Positions 1 to 8,088 of a DNA stretch of 64,000 nt are shown here, in pieces (position 1 is the first letter of the stretch; each line of letters opens with the position of its first letter). Below the pieces are notes generated by a model that was not told where the DNA came from, made no database searches, and saw only the letters and a list, made by a program, of their open reading frames with translations. Source of the DNA: Gammaproteobacteria bacterium (GTDB taxonomy: Bacteria; Pseudomonadota; Gammaproteobacteria; Pseudomonadales; Azotimanducaceae). Where the stretch lies: positions 1-64,000 of the forward strand of contig NZGC01000041.1 of assembly GCA_002689445.1 (NCBI GenBank), in the 5' to 3' direction. A program made the position numbers and the translations under genes.

Positions 1-124
1 AACGGAACGATCAGCAGAGCGATACCCTGACCGATTGACATCAGAAAGGATGGTAAATATACCGGTAACGCGAGCGATCGATACATCGCCCAGCGGGAAT
101 CGGCTGGTGTTGGAGTTTTCAAAT

Positions 125-146
125 AAACGGCCTCGCGAAGCCGTTT
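125..146 (+). terminator. Hairpin, possible terminator
   Basis: A perfect 7-base stem AAACGGC / GCCGTTT encloses an 8-base loop and ends in TTTT. It could terminate a plus-strand gene ending near the left edge, for example the frame that stops at 36-38. The stem is short and the T run is only four bases, so this is a weak call. Confidence 0.35.
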
Positions 147-280
147 TATATCGTGATGGTAAGACCCATGCAAGCGTTAGGGCCACTAGGGGGCCCTGCG
201 CTACCAGCCGCCCGTTTCAAGGCGTCTGTAAAGGGCGGAAATCTGGGGCTTAGGTGAGGAGCCTGTCGGCCGATGGCTAC

Positions 281-463
281 CTAGGCCGCTTGATCGATGG
301 GTTCGGGGGCGTCTGCTAGGTCTGACGCTGGCCGTATCGCGGGATCTGCGTGCGCTGACGGTTGGGGTTCGAAGTAACCATTTAAAAGCTGTACGACCTC
401 TGGATCGAATGGCCCGGGATTAAACGGGCTAAAGTGAGCAGCTAACGCCAATAAACGTAACAT
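281..463 (-). CDS. Small hypothetical ORF, possible gene remnant
   Basis: This 60-residue frame starts with a leucine-rich stretch and has a Pro/Asp/Ala-rich tail. The same frame remains open for about 23 codons upstream of the ATG and reads plausibly as protein (DDLFNFLLRTNRLF), but no standard start codon is present there. That is what a truncated or frameshifted gene would look like. No domain was recognised. It lies downstream, in the same direction, of the GAF/kinase-like gene that ends at 634. The call rests only on composition and open length. Confidence 0.22.
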   Translation of the reverse strand: MLRLLALAAHFSPFNPGPFDPEVVQLLNGYFEPQPSAHADPAIRPASDLADAPEPIDQAA

Positions 464-633
464 GGGATTGTCCGTGGGTAAGAATAAGCGGTTGGTACGT
501 AGTAGAAAGTTAAAAAGATCATCGAGACGGAGTCAGTGGGGCCCGGAACAAGATGAGATTTCTCTAGCGCAGCAGTGGGAGTTCAGACGGTCGTCTCAAG
601 TCTATCTTCACGGTCTGGGTAGCAGGGATTAGT

Positions 634-1896
634 TCAACGCATCGGCGATCTCACAGGTAAAGTCAATTGAAACGATAGGGCATCGCTGGTGTCCACAGCC
701 AGCGTAAGGTTACCGCCGATCCGCTCTGCCAAGGCCTTGGCATTCAGAAGTCCTTGAATATCAGCATTTGCAGAGCTGTTAAACCGATCAGGATCATTGT
801 CCACCTCAAAGACTTGGCTTAGGCGCAGAACCGTCCTCTGGTCAGCCCGCAGATTGAGCCCAAATAACAGTCCAAATTCGCGATCGAGTTCTATCAATTG
901 CACCGATAGCGCTGCAGGACTATCGGTGCCAAAAGACAAGCCATGGGTGATCAGTTGGCGCAGGATCTGCTCATACGCAGTTGCGCGGAAGTCTAAATAG
1001 TTGGGGACATCATCAATGGAGCATTCAATGGTCGTGGCTTGATGAGCCGTTAGGCGATCAACGATATCAAAAATAAAGTTGCGCACCTGGATGCCCGATT
1101 CGCCATTGGGTGGTGTCTCTGTGCTTGGACTTAACCACCCGAGCAGGTTGTCGACGGTGGCGCTAAGATCGCCTGCTGCTCGTTGCACAATGCTTAAAGG
1201 CTCGCGAAGATTCTCGTCGGAAGACTCTTCAATCAGCAGCTGGGTCATGCCCATGATGGCGTTAAGCGGGGTTTTAAGATCATGACTCAGTCGGCTAGAG
1301 ACGGAAACCTCGCTGAGGCCTTGACTTCCGTCATCGCTGGGTCTTTTGAAAATAACAGCCCTCAAGTTCGCTTCAGTCTGGTCGACTTGTTCCCGCCTTA
1401 GTACCTCGGCGAGGCGTGCTGCGGTCATATTGGCGATAGTCGAGAGGAAGGTTTCGTCGCTCTCGGAGAAAAAATCAGGTTTTACGTTTTCCGAGTCGAT
1501 GACGCCAAGGGTGCGATTCTCAAACACGATGGGTACAGCCAGTTCCGAGGCTCGTGCCATATCATCGAGAATGTATCGTCGATCGAGCGAAGCATCCTTA
1601 ACTCGAATAGTTTTTTGCTGCAGAGCAGCCGTGCCCACGATACCTTCCCCTAGGGGAATTTGAATGGGATCTTTGATGGTTCGATCAGGAAGTTGTTTAT
1701 CGCCAAAGGCGGCCCTCTGGACGAGCACGTCACTTCCGGTGGGCAACAGATAAATCACACAATCTTCAAAATCGAGCGCGCTGATGATGCGGTCGATGAT
1801 CAGCCAGATAATATCGTCCGTGGTGAATTGCTCAATGAGTTCTGCTGCAAACCCCGATAACAGGCTGAGCTGCTTCTCTGACTGAGCCTTCACCAT
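634..1896 (-). CDS. GAF domain protein with histidine-kinase-like C-terminus
   Basis: The 420-residue protein has a GAF domain at about residues 10-165 and no membrane segment. A dimerisation/phosphoacceptor-like H-box follows (SHDLKTPLN, His about 205). The C-terminal third should be the HATPase domain, but I see neither the usual N-box asparagine (the matching stretch reads QILRQLITHGLSF) nor a DxGxG motif. It may therefore be a degenerate kinase or a scaffold that senses a ligand through GAF. It is the last gene of a minus-strand operon, 44 bases after the LLM oxidoreductase. The ATG at 1896 is the only standard start in frame. No response regulator is adjacent. Confidence 0.75.
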   Translation of the reverse strand: MVKAQSEKQLSLLSGFAAELIEQFTTDDIIWLIIDRIISALDFEDCVIYLLPTGSDVLVQRAAFGDKQLPDRTIKDPIQIPLGEGIVGTAALQQKTIRVKDASLDRRYILDDMARASELAVPIVFENRTLGVIDSENVKPDFFSESDETFLSTIANMTAARLAEVLRREQVDQTEANLRAVIFKRPSDDGSQGLSEVSVSSRLSHDLKTPLNAIMGMTQLLIEESSDENLREPLSIVQRAAGDLSATVDNLLGWLSPSTETPPNGESGIQVRNFIFDIVDRLTAHQATTIECSIDDVPNYLDFRATAYEQILRQLITHGLSFGTDSPAALSVQLIELDREFGLLFGLNLRADQRTVLRLSQVFEVDNDPDRFNSSANADIQGLLNAKALAERIGGNLTLAVDTSDALSFQLTLPVRSPMR

Positions 1897-1940
1897 CTCT
1901 TTGACCTTATCGCCAGCGAGTGATTCAAAACTGTCCCTTG

Positions 1941-2990
1941 TTAGAGGGTTTCGATGATATTTTTCAAGGCATCACAATGCGCGACCCGTTCCTGGCTGGT
2001 CGTGCCTAAAAAGGAAACATTCAAAGACGTCACACCGTGCTCTTTTAGGGCAGTAAGGCGGTCTTTAACAAATCCTTTAGAGCCCACCAAAGAAGTTGCA
2101 TCTAAATAAGACTGAGGAATAGCAGCCTCTGCCTCGGATTTTCTGCCCGCAAGGTAAAGGGATTGAATGGTTTCTGCCTCTTCCTCATAACCGTACTTTC
2201 GAAAGACTTGGTTGTAGAAGTTTTTCTCTTTTGCTCCCATACCGCCGACGTACAGCGCGATCCCCGATCGAGACATATCTCGGTAAGACTCAAGGTTTTC
2301 TCCTACCGCAACTGCGCCGCCAGCGTAGATATCCAAGGGAGGGCGCCCGGGATCACGTTTACTTTGACCGCGTCGAAGTGCGTCTCCCCAGACGGCATCG
2401 GCACCTTCTGCCATAAAGAACGCTGGTAGCCAAGCATCGGCGAGCTCTGCGGTCATTTCGACGCTTTTCTCGCCGAGCGTGGCAAGGGCGATTGGGATTT
2501 CCTCTCGATAAGGATGGTTGATGATCTTAAGCGGAATACCTAAGCCGGTACCTTGGTCTTTGGGTAGGGGTATTTGATATTTTTTCCCTTGATAGTTGAG
2601 CTTGTTCTCCCGTCGCCAGATATCTCGACAGATGTCGACGATTTCTCGAATCCGAGTCATGGGCGCATCATACGGTACCCCATGGAAACCTTCGATGACT
2701 TGAGGTCCCGAAGCTCCAAGCCCTAGCATACAGCGCCCATCGGAGAGCTCATCGATACCTGCAGCGGTCATTGCAAGCAGCGATGGGGTTCGGCTGTAGA
2801 TATTCAAAATGCCACTGGCGATCGTTACACGTTGAGTTTTGGCGGCCAGATAGCCCATGGCGCTTGCCGCGTCGAAGGAATAGGCCTCGGGCACCCAAAC
2901 CACATCAAGCCCAGCTTTTTCAAGTTCCACAATCTCTTGGGTAGCGCCGCCAAAACCGTGGGCGTAACTCATCAGTGTCGAAATTTTCAT
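1941..2990 (-). CDS. LLM class (luciferase-like) F420-type oxidoreductase
   Basis: The 349-residue protein is full length for luciferase-like monooxygenases. It has the family's N-terminal strand followed by a WVPEAY segment, a TIASGI segment after the second helix, and GLGASGP near residue 93. The family are flavin- or F420-dependent oxidoreductases with a TIM-barrel fold. The closest subgroup by feel is the mycobacterial-type F420-dependent enzymes, but cofactor choice cannot be read from sequence alone. It sits 12 bases after the MATE gene and 44 before the GAF gene, so it is probably co-transcribed with both. The substrate is unknown. Cytoplasmic. Confidence 0.85.
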   Translation of the reverse strand: MKISTLMSYAHGFGGATQEIVELEKAGLDVVWVPEAYSFDAASAMGYLAAKTQRVTIASGILNIYSRTPSLLAMTAAGIDELSDGRCMLGLGASGPQVIEGFHGVPYDAPMTRIREIVDICRDIWRRENKLNYQGKKYQIPLPKDQGTGLGIPLKIINHPYREEIPIALATLGEKSVEMTAELADAWLPAFFMAEGADAVWGDALRRGQSKRDPGRPPLDIYAGGAVAVGENLESYRDMSRSGIALYVGGMGAKEKNFYNQVFRKYGYEEEAETIQSLYLAGRKSEAEAAIPQSYLDATSLVGSKGFVKDRLTALKEHGVTSLNVSFLGTTSQERVAHCDALKNIIETL

Positions 2991-3002
2991 AAACGCGCTC
3001 CT

Positions 3003-4307
3003 CTATGTCTCGTGAGATGAATGAAATCGGTACAACGTAAGGTGATAATAAGCCAGTGAGCTGGCCCGTGCGACATAGTAAATCATGAGTGCCAGCCAAA
3101 GGCCATGGTTCAAAAGGCTTTGAGTCAGGAACCAGGTAATCAGATACACAGCCAAGGCAATTAGCATGGCGTTTCGCATTTCGCGGGTCTTCGTTGCGCC
3201 AATGAATAGGCCGTCGTAGATATATGCTGGAAACGATATGAGTGGCGTCAACAGCATCCATATCTGGTGTTCAAGGGCGACCTCTACAATCTCTCGGTTA
3301 GTGGTGAGCAGATGTAGGATCGGGGCGCTAAATAAGAAGAAACCCAACGTTAGCAGGCTCGCAATACCAGCGCCTGACAAAAACACGGCGCGAATGACCG
3401 TTTGAATCGAGGTTGGATTGGCTTGACCATGCGCCTCGCCGATCAGTGACTCGCCGGCCATGGCGAAGCCATCAATAAAAAACGCTGAAAAAGTCACGAA
3501 TTGCATGAGCAGTAGGTTCGCCGCCAAAAAATCATCGCCGAGGCGTGCGCCGCTGTCTGTGAACCAAGCGAACGCAAAGATAAGGCATAATGTTCGAATC
3601 ATGATATCGCGATGAATTGATAGCATTGTCTTTAAGCTGGGCCAGTCGAGGAGGCGTGCGTTGAAAAGCTGTGCACGGGGGGATAGCAGGGGCTGAAACA
3701 CGATGGAAAAAGCAAGAAAGAGGGTGATGACCTCTGCGAGCAGTGTCGCTGCAGCAACCCCTGCAACGGACCAGTTAAGGAACACGACGAACACGAGATC
3801 GAAAATGATGTTGCTGCCATTGAGGATGACTTGGAGTAATAGCACTTGACGGGTTCGTTGCTGGCCCAGTAGGTATCCCATAATGGCCAAAATCATGAGG
3901 TGAATGGGTGCGCCCCATATCCGGATTTGATAATAGGTTGAGGTTGCTGCTTCAACCGCTTGGCTGGCGCCCGTTAAAGAAAAAACGAGTGCGTGCAGGG
4001 GTTGCTGGATAAGCCACAAGGTAATGCCCAATAAGCTGGCTAGCAGTAGAGATCGCATCAGGACATCCGTTGCAGCCTGATTGTCCTTGCGGCCTTTAGC
4101 TTGAGCGACTAGGGCTGTTGTGCCCATTCGAAGAAAGCCAAATCCCCAAAAAATAAAATTAAAGATCATAGTCGCCAGAGCTAGGGCCCCAAGCAACACC
4201 ACGTCACCGAGCTGACCAATGACGGCAGTATCGACGAGGCCCAACAGGGGGCTGGCAAGGTTGGCTAGGATAATCGGACCAGCCAGAGAGAGCAGTCGTT
4301 GAATCAT
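3003..4307 (-). CDS. MATE family efflux transporter (DinF-like)
   Basis: The 434-residue protein is a typical MATE antiporter, with about twelve hydrophobic helices in two related halves. It begins with a family-like N-terminus (LAGPIILANLASPLLGLVDTAVIG) split here around the conserved P and D residues. It exports cationic or organic compounds using a Na+ or H+ gradient in the inner membrane. Its ATG overlaps the stop of the 44-residue gene upstream (ATGA), which indicates translational coupling. The nearest subgroup is DinF. The substrate cannot be inferred; the neighbouring phospholipid-head-group enzyme and LLM oxidoreductase do not point to a known compound. Confidence 0.9.
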   Translation of the reverse strand: MIQRLLSLAGPIILANLASPLLGLVDTAVIGQLGDVVLLGALALATMIFNFIFWGFGFLRMGTTALVAQAKGRKDNQAATDVLMRSLLLASLLGITLWLIQQPLHALVFSLTGASQAVEAATSTYYQIRIWGAPIHLMILAIMGYLLGQQRTRQVLLLQVILNGSNIIFDLVFVVFLNWSVAGVAAATLLAEVITLFLAFSIVFQPLLSPRAQLFNARLLDWPSLKTMLSIHRDIMIRTLCLIFAFAWFTDSGARLGDDFLAANLLLMQFVTFSAFFIDGFAMAGESLIGEAHGQANPTSIQTVIRAVFLSGAGIASLLTLGFFLFSAPILHLLTTNREIVEVALEHQIWMLLTPLISFPAYIYDGLFIGATKTREMRNAMLIALAVYLITWFLTQSLLNHGLWLALMIYYVARASSLAYYHLTLYRFHSSHET

Positions 4308-4438
4308 GACTGGGGTCCCAGATCTGGATCGACAGTGGTGTCTTCTCCTGTTGTAGCAGTATTCGGTTTACCAGCACTCGTAGTCACAGCATTACCAAGA
4401 CGACGCGTACTGAAAATTGACTGAAACTGATCATCCAT
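4304..4438 (-). CDS. Small 44-residue protein, overlapping both neighbours
   Basis: This short frame begins with ATG (4438-4436) inside the stop region of the CDP-alcohol phosphatidyltransferase gene and ends with a TGA that forms ATGA with the MATE start. It therefore exactly fills the gap between the two genes. The product starts MDDQFQSIFSTRRLGN and continues with a Thr/Asp/Pro-rich polar tail. It has no membrane segment, signal peptide or Cys. The overlaps on both sides are the main argument for translation, because its own ribosome site is weak and initiation would rely on coupling. No family is recognised. Confidence 0.6.
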   Translation of the reverse strand: MDDQFQSIFSTRRLGNAVTTSAGKPNTATTGEDTTVDPDLGPQS

Positions 4439-5048
4439 GATCAGCGCTGCGGAGGTGCCGGTAACTCATAGAGACTCGCTGGACGGTGGTGATCCAACAG
4501 AGGATGCCAAAAATCAGTCCAAGACCTTGGAACCAGCTGGGAATCAACAAAATGATGACAATGAACAGCATTGTCTCAAATCCTTCGGTCAGGCCAGCGA
4601 GATAATGAAAGCCTTTACGGGTTTCGTTGGTGTTAGCCATAGGGTATTGGTGAGCAAAAATAGCCATCGCTAAAAAGCTGCTACCACTGCCGACAAAACT
4701 GAAAATGGCAAAGGCAGCTATTTGAGCAACTTCCGGATCTCTGATCGCAAACGCGAAGACTAGGCCCGCGTAGATGATGAAATCGAACACAATATCAAGG
4801 TAGGCGCCAGCCGCACTTGGTTCTTTCTGGCGTGCCAGACTGCCATCTAAACCATCGCATATACGATTGCCGAGAAACAGGGCAAGCGCAAGGTGCATCA
4901 TGTCAAAGCTGATGGCGGCCATGCTGGTCAATCCCAACAAAAACCCGAATCCTGTGATCTGATTGGGCGTAATACCCCAGGGGATCACCTTCGTGGCGAT
5001 GCGATCGAGGTAGGGGTCAATCTTGGTTCGGAGGGTTTGATCGAGCAT
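4431..5048 (-). CDS. CDP-alcohol phosphatidyltransferase family protein
   Basis: This 205-residue membrane protein carries the family signature at residues 65-89: D65, D68-G69, A72-R73, G81, D85 and D89, with seven residues between AR and G. The motif binds two metals and a CDP-alcohol, and several hydrophobic helices surround it. Enzymes of this family move a phosphatidyl or phosphoalcohol group from a CDP-linked donor to an alcohol acceptor in the inner membrane. The specific product cannot be named. It is the first gene of the minus-strand operon running to 634. Its stop overlaps the start of the small gene at 4438. Confidence 0.85.
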   Translation of the reverse strand: MLDQTLRTKIDPYLDRIATKVIPWGITPNQITGFGFLLGLTSMAAISFDMMHLALALFLGNRICDGLDGSLARQKEPSAAGAYLDIVFDFIIYAGLVFAFAIRDPEVAQIAAFAIFSFVGSGSSFLAMAIFAHQYPMANTNETRKGFHYLAGLTEGFETMLFIVIILLIPSWFQGLGLIFGILCWITTVQRVSMSYRHLRSADHG

Positions 5049-5137
5049 GAGCAGGGTTCCGAGCGACGTAGGAGTCGTTAGGCGAAGAGTCGGTGTGGGA
5101 GCATAGTAAGGCCCCGGGTTCGTGGTACGATTATGAC

Positions 5138-6190
5138 ATGGAATTCTTGATCGGTACCTATACAGACGATTCGAACTCGCGTGGGGTTTATCAGATCAAG
5201 CAGGATGGTCAAGGCAACAGCCTAACTTGTCAGCCTGTCAGTGAACTTATCAACCCTTCATTTCTGGTGCGCCATCCCCATCACCCGCTGGCTTATGTGG
5301 TTTGCGAGATTGGTAGTGACCCTGGTAGCCAATTGGTGGGTCTTATGCGGAGTCCCAGCGGCATTTGGCAGCGTTTTTTTGAACGGCCCACCCTCAGCCT
5401 CGATTCCTGTCATGTTGAACTTTCGAAGGATGCCAGGGTGCTGGTGGTAAGCCATTATAGTAGTGGCAGTTTTAGTTTGCTTCGGCTCGATGCGGATGGC
5501 ATGCCTTGCTCTGAATGGTACTTTGTGGATCACCGGACGCTGTATCATAAAATCCGCGATGGTGTCGGCAGGCATCATGCTCGGCAGCAGGCGGCCCATG
5601 TGCACGCAGCCCATTTCATCGACGATCGTAGGTTTGTCGTGTGCGACCTTGGGACAGATCAAGTCGTCCTCTATGCCCTTGAGGGTGCCGAAGTCCTCTC
5701 CGCGGAGCGGCTCGGGATCTGGCAATTGCCTGCTGAAACCGGGCCCCGACATGCGGTTATCGATTTCAACAATGCTCAGTTGTTCGTGGTCGCAGAATTA
5801 TCCAATGAAGTCTTCCAGTTAGATTTGAATCGGCCTGATCCAGGTGGGGTGATGCGGATCGGCAGTTGCCTACCACCCGATACTGAGGGCTTCAGTGAGG
5901 CTGCTGAAATTTATCTGGATTCCACGCATTCTGCGCTCTGGGTCAGTAACAGGGGTGTGGATTCGATTGTGCGAATCGGATTGTTGGGTCAGGAACGCGG
6001 CCGTCGACAGGGGTTTAGGGTAGGGCCGCATCCCCGACATTTTTGGATGGATGAGGGTGCGTTGATGGTTGCATCTCGAGATGACAATCAGGTGGTTTTT
6101 ACGACTAGGGATAGCCGCGGAATGCCCGAATGGGAGCGCGCCACGTCGGTCGAGATACCTGCGCCTGTTTGTGTCCTGCCGATAGATTAG
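5138..6190 (+). CDS. Lactonase family beta-propeller protein (6-phosphogluconolactonase-like)
   Basis: The 350-residue protein begins MEFLIGTYTDD, the classic first blade of the seven-bladed lactonase (YbhE/Pgl-like) fold, and repeats about every 45-50 residues. Members hydrolyse 6-phosphogluconolactone or other lactones in the cytoplasm; exact substrate is uncertain. A longer frame opens with GTG at 5093, but the extra 15 residues (WEHSKAPGSWYDYD) match nothing expected, so the ATG at 5138 is preferred. It runs divergently from the operon starting at 5048. It ends convergently with the ABC exporter gene, the two stop codons sharing TTAG at 6187-6190. Confidence 0.8.
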   Translation: MEFLIGTYTDDSNSRGVYQIKQDGQGNSLTCQPVSELINPSFLVRHPHHPLAYVVCEIGSDPGSQLVGLMRSPSGIWQRFFERPTLSLDSCHVELSKDARVLVVSHYSSGSFSLLRLDADGMPCSEWYFVDHRTLYHKIRDGVGRHHARQQAAHVHAAHFIDDRRFVVCDLGTDQVVLYALEGAEVLSAERLGIWQLPAETGPRHAVIDFNNAQLFVVAELSNEVFQLDLNRPDPGGVMRIGSCLPPDTEGFSEAAEIYLDSTHSALWVSNRGVDSIVRIGLLGQERGRRQGFRVGPHPRHFWMDEGALMVASRDDNQVVFTTRDSRGMPEWERATSVEIPAPVCVLPID

Positions 6191-8088
6191 CTCAAGGTCT
6201 CGAGGGTCTGAAACTGTAATTGGTTGAGAGTGTAGTAGATGCCGCGGCTGGCCATCAATGCCTCATGGCTACCCACTTCTTTCAATTCGCCACGCTTTAA
6301 CACCACGATTCGGTCGGCTTCTTGAATGGTCTGTAGGCGGTGCGCGATTAAAATGGATGTTCTGCCTCGAGTGAGCTGCTGCAAAGCGGTCTGAATGGTC
6401 TGCTCCGTTTCGGTGTCAATGCTGGCTGTGGCTTCATCGAGAATCAAAATTTCTGGATCTCGAACGAGCACTCTCGCAAATGCCAACAGTTGCCGTTGTC
6501 CCTGAGATAAATTTTGTCCACGTTCATTCAATAGCGTATCAAAGCCCTCAGGCAAGGCGTTGATAAACTGGTCGGCGTTAACCCAGGCCGCAGCTTGTTC
6601 CGCAGCTGCTCTTGAAATCCGCGGATCACCCAACTGAATATTCTCAAGGACGGTTCCCGCGAAGATATGGAAATCTTGCAGCACTACGCCAATTCTGTCT
6701 CTCACCGCATCCGAAGAAAGATCGGTAAGATCGAGGTCGTCAATAAAAATCGAGTTGCGATTAAAGTCGTAACTTCTTGATAATAAACGTATTAGAGTGC
6801 TTTTTCCTGAGCCTGTAGGACCCACAATCGCAACCTTCTCACCCGGTGCTATGGTCAAAGAAAAATGTTTAATAACAGGCAATCCTGGCTCGTAACCAAA
6901 GCTCAGATCTCTGAATTCAACTTTCCCGCGAAACCGTGGAGGTAAGGGTAGTGGATGCGTAGGCTCGTGCAATTGCTCGTCCCAATCGAGCGCCTGAAAT
7001 ATTCGCTCGGCGCTCGCCATGGCTCGAAATATCACATTGTACTGCTGACCCAATACCCGTATCGGCCTGATAAACATGTCAACGAATTGAGTGAACAAAA
7101 TGAGACTACCCAGAGATATCTGAGCTTGAATCACTTCTCCTCCTCCGATCCATAATATCGCCGCTAATGCCATATTGACCATGTTGTCCATAAATGCGCC
7201 ATAGCCGGTTTCCATTGAAACTGCAGTAATTTCTTGACGCTGATTGCGATCGTTGATGGCTTGATAGGTTGCGAGATTGCGACGCTCTCGGTTGCTCAGT
7301 TGTACCACTTGTATGCCGCTGAGATTCTCCTGCAAATTTTGGTTGAGTTGCGAGACGCTCGTGCGAATCTGGCGATAGACTATTCGCGTGGCCATGCGAA
7401 AGAAATAGGTCAGAACGGCAAACACTGGGATAGCGATCAGTAAGTAGCCGGTCAATTCGGCACTAATCGCCAGCATCAGACCAAGGGCGATGAGGAACGG
7501 CACAAACTCGCCAATCAACATGCCGATCCCCATCAGCATGTCAAAGAGCGCCTGTACATCATTGGTTACACGAGTCATGACCCGACCAACGGCAACTTTA
7601 TCGAAAAAGGTGCTGGGCAGGCGCTCTATGTGGCTGAATAGGGCAAGGCGCAGGTCTCTTAGCGCGAACATCACGGTTCGAGCGAGGGTTATCCGGTGTA
7701 GGTGATAAGCGCTGTGACAAACAAGCGTCAAGATGCCATACAGTAAGAGGGCAGAAGCCAAGACCGAAAGGCCCAATCGATCTGAAATGCTCGCCACCAG
7801 AGAACTCATACCCAGGTCTGGCATAGTCAGCGTAGCGTCCTGAATTAACAGCCCATCAATAATGACCCGCGATACAATCACCGGTAGCAAGATGGCTAAA
7901 AACGATGCAAATAGCACCAAAATTAAGGAATAGAGCGCTTGCTGGCGATGCGGTATTGCCCAGGCAAGAAGCCGGACAAATTCGGACAACGTCGGGGCTT
8001 TATAAGAAATCTCAGCATCAAAGACTCCGTGATCACGCAGCGCTGGCTGTCGAGGGTCGATTGGGCTTTGCTGTTTCTTAGCGGTCAC
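6187..8088 (-). CDS. ABC exporter half-transporter, MdlB-like subunit
   Basis: The 633-residue protein has an N-terminal six-helix exporter domain (about residues 40-340) fused to an ATPase domain. The ATPase has Walker A GPTGSGKST near residue 425, signature LSQGQRQ, and Walker B ILILDEATA with the catalytic Glu present. It pairs with the upstream gene, whose catalytic Glu is replaced, to form a heterodimeric exporter of the MdlAB/SmdAB/TM287-288 type. Its ATG overlaps the stop of that partner by four bases. No C39 peptidase domain is present. The substrate is unknown; the family exports drugs, lipids or peptides across the inner membrane. Confidence 0.9.
   Translation of the reverse strand: MTAKKQQSPIDPRQPALRDHGVFDAEISYKAPTLSEFVRLLAWAIPHRQQALYSLILVLFASFLAILLPVIVSRVIIDGLLIQDATLTMPDLGMSSLVASISDRLGLSVLASALLLYGILTLVCHSAYHLHRITLARTVMFALRDLRLALFSHIERLPSTFFDKVAVGRVMTRVTNDVQALFDMLMGIGMLIGEFVPFLIALGLMLAISAELTGYLLIAIPVFAVLTYFFRMATRIVYRQIRTSVSQLNQNLQENLSGIQVVQLSNRERRNLATYQAINDRNQRQEITAVSMETGYGAFMDNMVNMALAAILWIGGGEVIQAQISLGSLILFTQFVDMFIRPIRVLGQQYNVIFRAMASAERIFQALDWDEQLHEPTHPLPLPPRFRGKVEFRDLSFGYEPGLPVIKHFSLTIAPGEKVAIVGPTGSGKSTLIRLLSRSYDFNRNSIFIDDLDLTDLSSDAVRDRIGVVLQDFHIFAGTVLENIQLGDPRISRAAAEQAAAWVNADQFINALPEGFDTLLNERGQNLSQGQRQLLAFARVLVRDPEILILDEATASIDTETEQTIQTALQQLTRGRTSILIAHRLQTIQEADRIVVLKRGELKEVGSHEALMASRGIYYTLNQLQFQTLETLS

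Larger units (their letters stand above)
1..633. other. Left-edge region without a convincing gene
   Basis: No open frame here has a good start, ribosome site and protein-like composition together. A frame open from the edge ends at 36-38 and could be the last 11 residues of a gene lying outside the window. A minus-strand frame (463-281) reads like protein and stays open upstream to about 531, but it has no ATG, GTG or TTG start above 463. It may be a remnant or a short hypothetical gene. A terminator-like hairpin lies at 125-146. Confidence 0.4.

Noticed and set aside
35-253. 72-residue plus-strand frame at the left edge
   Set aside because: The ATG lacks a ribosome site, the product is Arg/Thr-rich without a pattern, and it crosses a terminator-like hairpin at 125-146.
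2920-3261. 113-residue minus frame across the LLM/MATE junction
   Set aside because: It overlaps both confident genes in another frame and shows shadow-type Arg/Pro/Ser composition.
5258-5752. 164-residue minus frame opposite the lactonase
   Set aside because: It is antisense to a clear beta-propeller gene, with no motif and no ribosome site.
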